Shown: one piece after another, positions 7,657-16,663 of the stretch
How the letters are laid out: each line of letters begins with the position of its first letter
Numbering within the stretch: the stretch's first letter is position 1
DNA from: Benzoatithermus flavus
GTDB taxonomy: Bacteria; Pseudomonadota; Alphaproteobacteria; Geminicoccales; Geminicoccaceae
DNA: 64,000 nt
NCBI RefSeq assembly: GCF_037908215.1
Contig: NZ_JBBLZC010000012.1
Span: 1 to 64,000, forward strand
Reading direction: 5' to 3'
Notes under the pieces: generated by a model
What the model was told of the DNA's origin: nothing
The model's database searches: none
What the model saw: only the letters and a program-made list of their open reading frames with translations
Made by a program: the position numbers and the translations under genes

Positions 7657-8727
7657 TCAGTGCAGCGGCCGCGATGACGAGGCCCGTTGCCGGTCGCGTA
7701 GCGTGACCACGCACCGCGTGCCGCTTCCCGCCTCGACCACGCAGGCACCGCCATGCTGTTGGGCCAGCCCGCGAACCAGCAACAATCCCGTCCCGGAGCG
7801 CTGCACGCCATCCGGACCACGGCCGTTGTCCTCGACGACGAGGGTCAGAAGGTCGCCATCGCTGCGCTCCCGCTCGAGGCGAACCGTGACCTCGCCCTCC
7901 TGCTCGTCCGGAAAGGCGTGCTTGAAGGCGTTGGTCAAGAGCTCGTTGACGATGAGGCCCAGGGCCGAGGCGAGATCGAGGGGCAGGGATATCTCCACCG
8001 GCACGACCCGCACCGCTATCCCCGGCCGGTGGAAGGTGCGCGCCACGCCGGCGCAGATCTCTTGCAGGAAGGGGATGACGTCGACCCTCGAGAGATCCTC
8101 CTTCTGGTAGAACAGGCGCTGGAGCAGCGCCATGGCCTCGACCCGGAGCCGCGCGTCGTGGATCGCCGCCAGCGCCTCGGGTGCCTTCGCCTGCTGCTCG
8201 CCGAGCAGCAGGATACCGAGCAGAACCTGCAGGTTGTTCTTGACCCGGTGATGCAGCTCCCGGAGCAGCATGTTCTTCTGCCGCAGCGCCGCCTCGAGCT
8301 GGTGCTGGGCGAGCTTGCTGCGGCGGATCTCCGCGTTGAGCGCCACGACCTTCTCGGTCAGCACCTTGGAGCGGTCGTGCGCGGCCTCCTCGAAGCGCAG
8401 CAGGAGCAGCGGCTCGTCGGGATCGTCGGCCCCGCCGAGACGCCCGCCACGGCACCGGCAGCGATGGACGACGCCATCGTCCGTGTGGAGGCTCAGGCTG
8501 CCGATCACGGCGGTCCGCGAGCCGGAGAAGAGACGCAAGAGCGCGCTCACCTTTTCCGGAGGATCGGCCGTGAGCCCGGCCAGGGCGCGCCCCTCGATCT
8601 CGCCCGCGAGCCGGCCGAAGAGCCGCAGCGCCGGCGCGTTCGTCCGACGGACGACCCCCGAAGCGGTGACGAGCAGAGCCGGCTCATCCAGTACCGCGAG
8701 AAAACGCTGCAACGGGTCCACCGCCAT
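7657..8727 (-). CDS. HisKA_2 family sensor histidine kinase
   Basis: A soluble 356-residue kinase. Residues 5-115 form a PAS-like domain (FLAVLDEPALLVTASGVVRR start). After a coiled linker comes the HisKA_2 phosphoacceptor box LLRELHHRVKNNLQ with the phosphorylated His near residue 160. The ATPase domain follows: N box NELLTNAFKHAFP at 261-273, G1 box EDNGRGPDG at 299-307 and GTGLLLVRGLAQQHGG near 312. Such kinases are abundant in alphaproteobacteria and commonly feed general-stress or light signalling. Its start lies 44 bases inside the upstream methanogen-output-domain gene, so that protein is the likely input partner, and the receiver gene downstream the target. Confidence 0.9.
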   Translation of the reverse strand: MAVDPLQRFLAVLDEPALLVTASGVVRRTNAPALRLFGRLAGEIEGRALAGLTADPPEKVSALLRLFSGSRTAVIGSLSLHTDDGVVHRCRCRGGRLGGADDPDEPLLLLRFEEAAHDRSKVLTEKVVALNAEIRRSKLAQHQLEAALRQKNMLLRELHHRVKNNLQVLLGILLLGEQQAKAPEALAAIHDARLRVEAMALLQRLFYQKEDLSRVDVIPFLQEICAGVARTFHRPGIAVRVVPVEISLPLDLASALGLIVNELLTNAFKHAFPDEQEGEVTVRLERERSDGDLLTLVVEDNGRGPDGVQRSGTGLLLVRGLAQQHGGACVVEAGSGTRCVVTLRDRQRASSSRPLH

Positions 8728-9247
8728 CCTGATCCATAGCCCTGAAATATTCTCTGCCCTGCGGATCGGCATCCTCGCTCGGGACGAGGTGAACGACGAC
8801 TCGGCAGCCGGAATGGCCTCGGGCGATGGTCTCCGGCAGCTCCACCCGGGCATAGCCCAGATTCTCGGCGACGATACGGCCGAAAACATTGGACGTCATC
8901 ATGCACAAGGACGGCCGGCCCGCCACGAGCTCACCGAAGGGGCAGGCCCGGTTGCCGAGCACGATCTTCGTGGCGTCCTCCTCGATCACGAAGAAGTCGC
9001 CCTGGATGCGTCGCTTGAGGTCGACGAGCACGCGGGCCACCTGCGCGCGGTCGAGCCGCTCCACCCGGAGCGCTCGCTTGTACTCCGCATCGATCTGCTC
9101 GCCGATCGCGGCACCGACGACGCTGATATAGCCGGAAGCCTCGTCGAGGCCGACGACATCCTCGAGCGTGCCCGCGAGCTCGCGCAGCAGCCGACGCAGG
9201 AAGAGATCGCGCTCGAGGCCGATCGGGGCCGTTTCCGGTTCGCTCAT
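8684..9247 (-). CDS. methanogen output domain 1-like sensory protein
   Basis: This 187-residue protein resembles the V4R-related 'methanogen output domain 1' family: a helical N-terminus (LFLRRLLRELAGTLEDVVGL), then a domain with conserved cysteines in RACPFGELVAGRPSLCMMT and a closing HSGCRVVVHL strand. Such domains bind small ligands or metals in signalling proteins; the ligand here is unknown. The ATG at 9247 is the only good start. The gene leads the sensor operon and overlaps the kinase start by 44 bases, so the two proteins are probably made in fixed ratio and interact. Confidence 0.7.
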   Translation of the reverse strand: MSEPETAPIGLERDLFLRRLLRELAGTLEDVVGLDEASGYISVVGAAIGEQIDAEYKRALRVERLDRAQVARVLVDLKRRIQGDFFVIEEDATKIVLGNRACPFGELVAGRPSLCMMTSNVFGRIVAENLGYARVELPETIARGHSGCRVVVHLVPSEDADPQGREYFRAMDQDGGGPVAAFSRGTG

Positions 9248-9606
9248 GGCGCTGCTTCCGCTCGTGAGGGGCGAGGCGAGCATCGAAAGGCAAGCAGATC
9301 ATCTCTAGACCCCACCGCCCGGCCGTCAATAGGCGGCGCTCGGGTACGAGGACGATCATGTGAACGAGCCGCATCCGACGCCATGTTCCTCGCCCGATAG
9401 CTCGGAAGAAAGGCGGTGGCCGGCTCGAGGACGGGTCGGCCGCTTCGCCGATGCTTCCTGGCCCGGTCGTGGCCAATCAAGGTTTTCGAAATCGTTCGTG
9501 CAATTTTCCTGCGCGAGACTCCCACCTTGCGGCCGTTTCGGGCCGATCTGGAAAATTATCCTAGAAACTGTCTGCGTGCAAGATGGCTCGTCCCGCTCCC
9601 CGGGCG
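9248..9606. other. intergenic region upstream of the sensor operon
   Basis: These 359 bases separate two minus-strand genes. An AT-richer island near 9480-9570 probably carries the promoter of the sensor operon, but I could not pick a convincing -35/-10 pair. No hairpin terminator or repeat was seen. Confidence 0.4.
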
Positions 9607-10401
9607 TCAGCCACCGAGGCAGGGCTCGAGCAGGTGCAGGAACGCGGCCGGCTGCTCGGCGTGCGGCCAGTGCCCGGCACCGGGCACGGTCAGGATCTCG
9701 ATGGCCGGGAAGAGCCGCCGCAGCGCCGCCTCACCCGCGGCGTCGACGTAATCCGACCGCTCGCCACGCAGCGCGAAGCTCGGGCCGGTATAGATGCGGC
9801 CCGCAAGCTCGTTCGGGAACGAGCCGATCTCGCTCATGGCCCGAAGCAGCGCTGCGAGGTTGGGCTGCCAGCGGAACCGGTCGTCGGCACTCGCGAGGTT
9901 CTGGAGCAGGAAGCCGCGCATGCCGGGCTCGGGCACGGCGGCCGCGAGAGCGGCATCGACGTCGGCGCGCTTTCGCGCTGCAGCGAGATCCACCGCCTGC
10001 ATCGCGCGGATATGGTCCTCGTAGCCCTGCCGGTAGGTCACCGGTGCGATGTCGACGACGATCAGCCGCTCGACCAGCTCGGGCCGGGCGAGGGCCAGCG
10101 TCATCGCCACTTTGCCGCCCATGCTGTGGCCGAGCAGCCGCGTCCGCCCGCCGACGCGCTGCTCGATCAGGGCCGCGACGTCGGCCGCCATGGCGGCGTA
10201 GCCGGCCTCGTCCGACCAGGGCGAGGCACCATGATTGCGCAGATCCGCGAGATGAACCGTCCAATGACGCTCGAGGCCGCGGGCGATCGTGAGCCAGTTG
10301 CGAGCACGGCCCAGAAGCCCGTGCAGCACGACGACGGGCGGACCCGAGCCCAGCACGGTCGTGGCGAGCTCGAGAACGGCTGGCGAGATGCTGCTGGTCA
10401 T
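9607..10401 (-). CDS. alpha/beta-fold hydrolase (YbfF-like esterase)
   Basis: A 264-residue serine hydrolase. The oxyanion segment VVVLHGLLGRARNW is near residue 23, the nucleophile elbow GHSMGGKVA places Ser at 93, and the catalytic His is in GAGHWPHAEQP near the C-terminus. The LADLRNHGASPW motif after strand 4 is typical of YbfF/abhydrolase-11-type acyl esterases. Substrates cannot be predicted. The ATG at 10401 has AAGGAG six bases upstream. It diverges from the small membrane protein gene at 10521. Confidence 0.88.
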   Translation of the reverse strand: MTSSISPAVLELATTVLGSGPPVVVLHGLLGRARNWLTIARGLERHWTVHLADLRNHGASPWSDEAGYAAMAADVAALIEQRVGGRTRLLGHSMGGKVAMTLALARPELVERLIVVDIAPVTYRQGYEDHIRAMQAVDLAAARKRADVDAALAAAVPEPGMRGFLLQNLASADDRFRWQPNLAALLRAMSEIGSFPNELAGRIYTGPSFALRGERSDYVDAAGEAALRRLFPAIEILTVPGAGHWPHAEQPAAFLHLLEPCLGG

Positions 10402-10520
10402 TCCGGGCTCCTTTCCGAGGAGGGCGATCATGACGCTGGCGCGAGCGACTTCGGCCCGCCGTGGAACATCGGGTTTCGGGCGGCGTTGGCTTTCCCGGCC
10501 ACCGGGCCGATCAATATAAG

Positions 10521-10916
10521 ATGTCATCACCTCCGACGAGCAGCGCACGCATGGGGCAGAACGACATTCTCGAGACCGCCGATCCCGATGCCAAGGCGGA
10601 GCGCATCCTGCACCGGCGGCTGGATTGGGCCGAACGGAAGCTGCCGGGCTTTCTCGGCGCGTGGGTGCGGCATCTGCGGCGACCCTCGGCGAGTTGGATA
10701 AGGATACCGATCGGCGTGCTGCTGATCGCCTGCGGCTTTCTCGGCTTCCTGCCGATCCTGGGCTTTTGGATGGTGCCGCTGGGCCTGGCGCTGCTGGCGT
10801 TCGACATAGCGCTCCTGCGGCGGCCGACCGCGCGGATGATCGTCTCGGGCGAGCGGTGGTGGACGAGGCTGCGCCGCCGCTGGAGCGACGGCCGGGCCGG
10901 GGAAGGGGACCGCTAG
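10521..10916 (+). CDS. small two-helix membrane protein (PGPGW-like)
   Basis: This protein of about 131 residues has a charged cytoplasmic N-terminus (AERILHRRLDWAERKLPGF), two adjoining membrane helices (IPIGVLLIACGFLGFLPILG and MVPLGLALLAFDIALL) and a basic C-terminus. The pattern resembles the short PGPGW putative membrane proteins of alphaproteobacteria, whose function is unknown. The start is uncertain: ATG 10521 or ATG 10551, neither with a strong ribosome site. Confidence 0.7.
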   Translation: MSSPPTSSARMGQNDILETADPDAKAERILHRRLDWAERKLPGFLGAWVRHLRRPSASWIRIPIGVLLIACGFLGFLPILGFWMVPLGLALLAFDIALLRRPTARMIVSGERWWTRLRRRWSDGRAGEGDR

Positions 10917-10966
10917 CGCCGTCCTCCGGCGCGCTCCGGACGCATCGCCCGACCCGGCGGGCCTCG

Positions 10967-12355
10967 TCAGAGCCTCGTGCGCAGATGGAAGCTCTTCGGC
11001 CGGGTCAGGTGTTCGTAAGCCAGGCGCGAGAGCGCCACGCCGCGGCCGGAGTCCTTGACGCCGACCCAGGCCAGCGCCGGATCGAGATAGTCGCAGCGAT
11101 TCATGAACACCGTGCCGGTCTCGAGCCGGTCGCCGATCCGCAGCGCCGCCGCCTCGTCGCTCGTCCAGATGGCGGCGGTGAGGCCGAAGGCGCTGTCGTT
11201 CATGAGCGCTATCGCCTCCTCGTCGTCCCTGACCTTCATGATCCCGACGATGGGCGCGAAGCTCTCCTCGGTCATCACCCGCATCTCGTGCGTGACGCCG
11301 ACGAGGCACTGCGGCGCCATGTAGGCGGAGCCGCGCGCCTCGCGCGGGAAACGCCGCGGATCGATCAGCGCCTTCGCCCCCTGCCGGACCGCCTCCTCGA
11401 CCTGATCGCGGGCGAAGTCGGCGGCGCTCGCGCGCACCATGGGACCCAGATTGGTCGAAGGCAGGGTGGGATCGTCCAGGACGTAGCGGCTCGCGAGCTC
11501 GACATAGCCCGCGACGAAGTCGTCGTAGAGCTTCTCGTGGACGTAGATCCGCTCGATCCCGCAGCAGCTCTGCCCCGAGTTGAAGCAGGCGCCGTCCACG
11601 AGATTCTCGACCGCGTGCGCGAGATCGGCGTCGGCGCGGACATAGGCCGGGTCCTTGCCGCCGAGCTCGAGGTTGGTGGCGATGAACGCCTTGCCGGCCG
11701 CAGCCTGGACCGCGTGCCCGCCCGGCACCGAACCCGTGAAGGCGACGAGCTGCGCCTCGCCGCTGCCCACGATGCGGAGCGCGTCGTCGTGGGCGAGATG
11801 GAGGTGCTGGAACACGCCCGCCGGCAGGCCCGCCGCGTCGAACGCCGCTTGGAAGCGCTCGGCGCACAGCGGGGTCTGGGCGGAGTGCTTCAGGAGCACG
11901 ACGTTGCCGGCAGCAAGGGCCGGGATCACCGCGTTGACGGCGGTGAGATAAGGATAGTTCCAGGGGGCGATGACGAAGACGAGGCCCAAGGGCTCGTGGC
12001 GGATGAAGCGGGTGAAGCCCGCCTTCTCGCCGACGGCCACGTCGGTGAGGGCTTCGGGCGCCACCTCGAGCATGTGGCGCGCCCGCTCCTCGAACCCGCG
12101 GATCTCGCCGGGGCTCTGGGAGATCGGCCGGCCCATCTGCCAGGTGATCTCGGCCGCGATCGCGTCCCGGTCTGCGACGAACGCATCGACGGCCCGGCTC
12201 AGGAGGGCAATACGCTCGCGAACCGGTGTCGCCCGCCAGCCGGCGAAGGCGGCTTTCGCCCGCTCGAGGGCGGTGGCGATCTCGCGCTCGCCCGCGAGCT
12301 CGCGCTCGACATAGACCCGGCCGTCGACCGGCGAGATGGTGCGTTGCAGAGCCAT
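10967..12355 (-). CDS. aldehyde dehydrogenase family protein
   Basis: A 462-residue NAD(P)-dependent aldehyde dehydrogenase. The nucleotide-binding APWNYPYLTAVNAVIPAL is at 130-147, the general-base Glu is in LELGGKDP (E230), and the catalytic Cys is C264 in CFNSGQSCC. All core residues are intact. Length and sequence pattern resemble succinate-semialdehyde or medium-chain aldehyde dehydrogenases, but the substrate is not determined by these motifs. It is monocistronic, convergent with the small membrane protein gene. Confidence 0.92.
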   Translation of the reverse strand: MALQRTISPVDGRVYVERELAGEREIATALERAKAAFAGWRATPVRERIALLSRAVDAFVADRDAIAAEITWQMGRPISQSPGEIRGFEERARHMLEVAPEALTDVAVGEKAGFTRFIRHEPLGLVFVIAPWNYPYLTAVNAVIPALAAGNVVLLKHSAQTPLCAERFQAAFDAAGLPAGVFQHLHLAHDDALRIVGSGEAQLVAFTGSVPGGHAVQAAAGKAFIATNLELGGKDPAYVRADADLAHAVENLVDGACFNSGQSCCGIERIYVHEKLYDDFVAGYVELASRYVLDDPTLPSTNLGPMVRASAADFARDQVEEAVRQGAKALIDPRRFPREARGSAYMAPQCLVGVTHEMRVMTEESFAPIVGIMKVRDDEEAIALMNDSAFGLTAAIWTSDEAAALRIGDRLETGTVFMNRCDYLDPALAWVGVKDSGRGVALSRLAYEHLTRPKSFHLRTRL

Positions 12356-12477
12356 GGCGTTCCCCGTTGCGTGGACACGTGCGCGACGTTAGGCGAGAAC
12401 GCCGCGAGCGCCAATGCCACGCCGCCGGGAAAGGACATGCCGGGACCGCTGCTGACCCGGCACGCTATCCGGCCTGG

Positions 12478-12918
12478 TCAGTGCGCGGCGATGTAGGCTT
12501 CGCGCAGGACCGAGGTCTCGAGCTCCATCTCCTCGAGCCGGCTCTTCACCACGTCGCCAATGCTGACGATGCCGGCGAGCCGGCCGTTCTCGATGACGGG
12601 CAGATGGCGAAAGCGGCGTCGAGTCATCTCGGCCATGATGGCCTTGACGCTGTCCTCGGGGCTGCAGGTGGTGACGCCGGTGGTCATGAGCTCGGCGACA
12701 TGGCGGTCGGTGCCCATGATCGCGGCGCCCTCCTGGGCCAGCGCCTTCACGATGTCGCGCTCGGAGATGATCCCTTGGACCGTGCTGCCGTCCTCGCTCA
12801 CGACGAGCGCGCCCACGCGCTCGAGCGCCAGCCGGTGGACGGCGGTGGAGACGGTGGCATCCGGGCGGATGGTGATGACCCGCCGGCCCTTCGCCTCCAG
12901 GATATCGCGCACTTTCAT
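12478..12918 (-). CDS. CBS domain protein
   Basis: A 146-residue protein made of two CBS domains, at about residues 5-62 (RDILEAKGRRVITIRPDATV ... GIISERDIVKAL) and 72-132 (VAELMTTGVTTCSPEDSV ... GIVSIGDVVKSRL). Pairs of CBS domains form a Bateman module that binds adenine nucleotides and regulates other proteins. No catalytic domain is attached. The gene lies between the aldehyde dehydrogenase and the cbb3 oxidase operon, separated from the latter by a terminator. Confidence 0.9.
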   Translation of the reverse strand: MKVRDILEAKGRRVITIRPDATVSTAVHRLALERVGALVVSEDGSTVQGIISERDIVKALAQEGAAIMGTDRHVAELMTTGVTTCSPEDSVKAIMAEMTRRRFRHLPVIENGRLAGIVSIGDVVKSRLEEMELETSVLREAYIAAH

Positions 12919-13125
12919 CGGCCTTGCCCTCCTGTCCGGTCCACGAGCGGGCAGGTCCACGCACCCACACCCGCAAGATCCTACTATGCGCCGATCGCGG
13001 CAGGCTGTCCAAGGGCGGAGCCGGAGCACGGGACGAGGCTGGCGGGACCGTGATTCCGCCGGCCGGCACGCCGGGCCCTCGAACCTTTCGCGGGTCACGG
13101 TGAACGGGCATCGCACGAGGTCCCG

Positions 13126-13157
13126 AAAGGAAAAGCGGCGGGTGGGGCCCGCCGCCT
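13126..13157 (-). terminator. rho-independent terminator of ccoNOQP
   Basis: On the minus strand an 8-bp GC stem (13135-13142 with 13148-13155, loop of 5 bases) is followed by a T-rich run CTTTTCCTTTC. It lies 47 bases after the ccoP stop. Confidence 0.7.
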
Positions 13158-13203
13158 TAGGAGAAATGCCCGACCACGCGGTCCCTGCCGGGCGGAGGGG
13201 CTG

Positions 13204-14076
13204 CTACTGGCCGCCGCCCAGGTTGTGGACGTAGACCGCGAGCATCTTGATCGCCGTCTCGTCGAGCCGGCCCTGCCAGTTCGGCATCACGCCGAGCTTC
13301 GGCCGGTTGATCTGGGCCGCGATCTGCGCGGGCTCGCCGCCGTAGAGCCAGATCGCGTCGTTGAGGGCGGGAGCGCCCATCTCCTTGATGCCTTCGCCCT
13401 TCTCGCCGTGGCAGGACGCGCAGTTCTCGGCGAAGACGGTGGCCCCCTGTTCGGCCGCCGTCTTGTCGGTGGCGCGGTCGGTGAGCGAGAGCACGTACTG
13501 CACGACCTGGTCGATCTGCTCGGGTTTCAGGATGCCGTCGGCGCCGAAGCTCGGCATCACGTTGTCGCGCGCCTCCGGGTCCTGGCCGTTCCGGATGCCG
13601 TGCCGGATCGTGTACTCGATCTGGTCGATCTGGCCGCCCCAGAGCCAGTCGTCGTCGGCGAGCGTGGGGTAGACGCCTTGACCCGCGCCGCCGAGGCCGT
13701 GGCAGGGGGCGCAGTTGTTCTTGAACTGCTTCTCGCCGCCGGCCACGGCGAACTGGAGCAGCTCGGGGTTCTTTTCGATCGCGGCGGTGTCGGTCGCCTT
13801 GATCTCGTCGAGCCACTTCGCCTGCAAGGCGCGGGCATCGGCCAGGCGCTGCTCGAGCTCGACGCGCTGGTTCGAGCCGAGCACGCCGCCCGTATGGCCC
13901 GACTTCCAGGGCCAGGACGGGTAGAGCACCCACCACAGCACCGAGAAGGCGATGGTGGCGTAGAAGGTGTAGACCCACCATTTCGGCAGCGGGTTGTTGA
14001 GCTCCTTGATCCCGTCCCACTCGTGGCCGGTGGTCTCGACACCCGTGACCGCGTCCTTTTCAGCCTTGGTGGCCAT
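13204..14076 (-). CDS. ccoP: cytochrome c oxidase cbb3-type, subunit III (CcoP)
   Basis: The 290-residue diheme subunit passes electrons from soluble cytochrome c to the CcoN core. One N-terminal membrane helix spans about residues 33-52 (WWVYTFYATIAFSVLWWVLY). Two heme c sites follow: CAPCH at 122-126 and CASCH at 219-223, with Met axial ligands in NVMPSFG (M174) and VMPNWQG (M264). Length is normal. Its ATG overlaps the ccoQ reading frame by 17 bases and is preceded by GAGGAG. It closes the operon before a terminator; ccoG, H, I and S maturation genes are not adjacent. Confidence 0.97.
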   Translation of the reverse strand: MATKAEKDAVTGVETTGHEWDGIKELNNPLPKWWVYTFYATIAFSVLWWVLYPSWPWKSGHTGGVLGSNQRVELEQRLADARALQAKWLDEIKATDTAAIEKNPELLQFAVAGGEKQFKNNCAPCHGLGGAGQGVYPTLADDDWLWGGQIDQIEYTIRHGIRNGQDPEARDNVMPSFGADGILKPEQIDQVVQYVLSLTDRATDKTAAEQGATVFAENCASCHGEKGEGIKEMGAPALNDAIWLYGGEPAQIAAQINRPKLGVMPNWQGRLDETAIKMLAVYVHNLGGGQ

Positions 14077-14227
14077 TCTTCATCTCCTCATCCCGAAACG
14101 GGATGCGCGCGTGGTCTTCCATCTCCTGCTTGCGACCCGGCCAGTAGGCCCAGGCGACGATGCCGGCGAACAGGAGAAACGTCCAGACGAGCCAGAACTG
14201 CTTCAGTATCGGAAGGATCGATTCCAA
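14060..14227 (-). CDS. ccoQ: cytochrome c oxidase cbb3-type, small subunit IV (CcoQ)
   Basis: A 55-residue protein with one membrane helix (FWLVWTFLLFAGIVAWAYWP) followed by RKQEMEDHARIPFRDEE, the usual CcoQ pattern. CcoQ stabilises the cbb3 complex and its interaction with CcoP. The start is TTG at 14227, with GGAGGA seven bases upstream; an adjoining in-frame CTG is less likely. The gene is easily missed because it lacks an ATG start and is short. It overlaps ccoP by 17 bases, so ccoP translation is probably coupled to it. Confidence 0.9.
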   Translation of the reverse strand: MESILPILKQFWLVWTFLLFAGIVAWAYWPGRKQEMEDHARIPFRDEEMKNGHQG

Positions 14228-14242
14228 CAGTTTTTCCTCCCT

Positions 14243-14974
14243 CTACTGCAGAAGATCTTCGGTGCGGACGTCGGTGAAGTCGACCATGCGGCCGAGGACC
14301 TGGAGATAGGCCACGAGCGCGTCCATCTCGGTCAGCCGGTCCGGCTGGCCGTCGAAGTCGCCGGTGGCCGCCTTCGGGTAGCGGGCGAGGAGCGCCTCGT
14401 GGTCGCCGTCGTTGGCGGCCTGCGCCTCGAGATCGGCCTTCGCGTTCTGGATCTGCTCGTCCGTGTAGGGTACGCCGACGGTTCTGAGCGTCTTCAGGTG
14501 ATCGACGACGTCGCTCGCCTGCAGGTCGCGGTCCTTGAGGAAGGCGTAAGGCGGCATGATGCTCTCGGGCACCACGCTCCGGGGATCGATCAGGTGCGCC
14601 ACCTGCCACTGGTTCGAGTACTTGCCGCCGACCCGGGCGAGGTCGGGGCCGGTGCGCTTGCTGCCCCACTGGAACGGGTGGTCGTACATGCTCTCCGCGG
14701 CGAGGCTGTAATGGCCGTAGCGCTCGGCCTCGTCGCGAAACGGGCGGATCATCTGCGAGTGGCAGTTGTAGCAGCCCTCGCGGATGTAGATGTTGCGACC
14801 CATGAGCTCGAGCGGCGAGTAGGGACGCACGCCCTGGACCTTCTCGATCGTGCTCTCGATCGTGAAGAGAGGGGCGATCTCGACGATGCCGCCGATCGAG
14901 ACGGTGATCAGGATCAGGACGAGGAGCAGGAAGCCCCGCGTCTCGACCTTCTCGTGGCTGCTCAGGATGGACAT
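14243..14974 (-). CDS. ccoO: cytochrome c oxidase cbb3-type, subunit II (CcoO)
   Basis: The 243-residue monoheme subunit of cbb3 oxidase. An N-terminal membrane helix (FLLLVLILITVSIGGIVEI) anchors it, and the heme site CYNCH is at residues 68-72 within REGCYNCHSQMIRPFRDE, which is highly conserved in CcoO. The PPYAFLKDRDL and DLARVGGKYSNQWQ segments are also family hallmarks. ATG 14974 starts 13 bases after the ccoN stop. It works between CcoP and the CcoN catalytic core in the cytoplasmic membrane. Confidence 0.97.
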   Translation of the reverse strand: MSILSSHEKVETRGFLLLVLILITVSIGGIVEIAPLFTIESTIEKVQGVRPYSPLELMGRNIYIREGCYNCHSQMIRPFRDEAERYGHYSLAAESMYDHPFQWGSKRTGPDLARVGGKYSNQWQVAHLIDPRSVVPESIMPPYAFLKDRDLQASDVVDHLKTLRTVGVPYTDEQIQNAKADLEAQAANDGDHEALLARYPKAATGDFDGQPDRLTEMDALVAYLQVLGRMVDFTDVRTEDLLQ

Positions 14975-14987
14975 GGCGCAGCGTCCT

Positions 14988-16466
14988 TCACTCGGCGGGG
15001 GTGGCGGCAACGATCGCCGGCTTCAGGACCATCTCCTCCTCGGCCCTGACGTCGCCGCGCGCGGTGCGCCACAGGTTGTAGACCATGATCAGGGAGCCGG
15101 TGGTGAACAGGACACCGCCCAAGGCCCGGATGACGTAGAAGGGATGCATGGCCTCGACGGTCTCGATGAACGAGAACTGGAGGAAGCCGAGCGCGTCGTA
15201 GGAGCGCCACATCAGGCCCTGCATGATGCCCGAGACCCACATCGCCGTGATGTAGAGGACGATGCCCATGGTCGCGATCCAGAAGTGCCACTCGACCAGC
15301 TTCAAGGAATAGAGGCGGCTGGCCTTCCACAGGCGCGGCACGAGGTAGTAGACGGCGCCGAAGCTGACGAAGGCGACCCAGCCCAGCGCACCGGAATGGA
15401 CGTGGCCCACGGTCCAGTCGGTGTAGTGGCTGAGCGCGTTGACCTGGCGGATCGACATGAGCGGGCCCTCGAACGTGCTCATGCCGTAGAAGGCCACCGA
15501 GACCACGAGGAAGCGCAGCACGGGGTCGTAGCGCAGCTTGTCCCAGGCGCCCCTGAGGGTCATGAGGCCGTTGATCATGCCGCCCCAGGACGGCATCCAC
15601 AGCATCACCGAGAAGGTCATGCCGAGCACCTGCGCCCAGTCCGGCAGCGCCGTGAAGTGCAGGTGATGCGGGCCGGCCCAGATGTAGAGGAAGATCAGCG
15701 CCCAGAAATGGATGATCGACAGCCGGTAGGAATAGACCGGTCGCTCGGCCTGCTTGGGTACGAAGTAGTACATCATGCCGAGAAAGCCGGCGGTCAGGAA
15801 GAAGCCCACCGCGTTGTGGCCGTACCACCACTGGGTGAGCGCGTCCTGCACGCCCGCGAACAGCGAGTAGCTCTTCGTCCCGAAGAACGACACCGGCACC
15901 GACAGGTTGTTGACGATGTGCAGCATCGCGATCGTGACGATGAAGGCGAGGTAGAACCAGTTCGCCACGTAGATGTGCGGCTCTTTCCTGGTCACGATCG
16001 TGCCGAAGAACACGACGAGGTAGACGACCCAGACGAGGGTGAGCCAGAGATCGGTGTACCACTCGGGCTCGGCGTACTCGCGGCCCTCGGTGATGCCCAT
16101 GACGTAGCCCGAGGCGGCCAGCACGATGAAGAGCTGGTAGCCCCAGAACAGGAAGTTGGCGAGCAGCGGGCCGCCGAACAGCGGTGCCCGGCAGGTGCGC
16201 TGCACCACGTAGAGCGAGGTGGCGAGCAGCGCGTTGCCGCCGAAGGCGAAGATCACGGCCGAGGTGTGGAGCGGGCGCAGCCGACCGAAGGTCGTCCACT
16301 CCAGGCCGAGATTGAGTGCCGGGTACGCGAGCTGGAACGCGATGAACGTTCCGGCGAGAAAGCCGACCACGCCCCAGAAGACCGTCGCGATCGTGAAGAG
16401 ACGCACGACGTCTTCGTTGTAGGCGGGCCGGTCCGCTGCCAATAAGGCGGTGCCTGCCGCAGCCAT
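14988..16466 (-). CDS. ccoN: cytochrome c oxidase cbb3-type, subunit I (CcoN)
   Basis: The 492-residue catalytic subunit, with about 12 membrane helices, binds heme b, heme b3 and CuB and reduces oxygen to water at low oxygen tension. Histidine-rich motifs are visible: RLRPLHTSAVIFAFGGNALL, WWYGHNAVGFFLTAG (CuB ligand), IWAGPHHLHFTALPDW and DWTVGHVHSGALGW near the heme ligands. The ATG at 16466 has AGGAG upstream. It is the first gene of ccoNOQP, and a perfect FNR/FixK box lies about 190 bases upstream, consistent with micro-oxic induction. Confidence 0.97.
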   Translation of the reverse strand: MAAAGTALLAADRPAYNEDVVRLFTIATVFWGVVGFLAGTFIAFQLAYPALNLGLEWTTFGRLRPLHTSAVIFAFGGNALLATSLYVVQRTCRAPLFGGPLLANFLFWGYQLFIVLAASGYVMGITEGREYAEPEWYTDLWLTLVWVVYLVVFFGTIVTRKEPHIYVANWFYLAFIVTIAMLHIVNNLSVPVSFFGTKSYSLFAGVQDALTQWWYGHNAVGFFLTAGFLGMMYYFVPKQAERPVYSYRLSIIHFWALIFLYIWAGPHHLHFTALPDWAQVLGMTFSVMLWMPSWGGMINGLMTLRGAWDKLRYDPVLRFLVVSVAFYGMSTFEGPLMSIRQVNALSHYTDWTVGHVHSGALGWVAFVSFGAVYYLVPRLWKASRLYSLKLVEWHFWIATMGIVLYITAMWVSGIMQGLMWRSYDALGFLQFSFIETVEAMHPFYVIRALGGVLFTTGSLIMVYNLWRTARGDVRAEEEMVLKPAIVAATPAE

Positions 16467-16663
16467 GGGAATTCTCCTGCCTCGATTGCGCGTGGCCGTA
16501 CGGCATCGCGATCCGGCGTGCGCAGCCAGCGCAGGCCGGCCCTCCGATCCGTCACCAGCCATCCGATGCGCACGTGACGGGCCGGTCGTTCTCCGATCCC
16601 GGAAGAACCCGAACCCGTCTCGTGCGACGCCGTGACCTTGCCAGCCGGGGGGAATTCGCGGCA

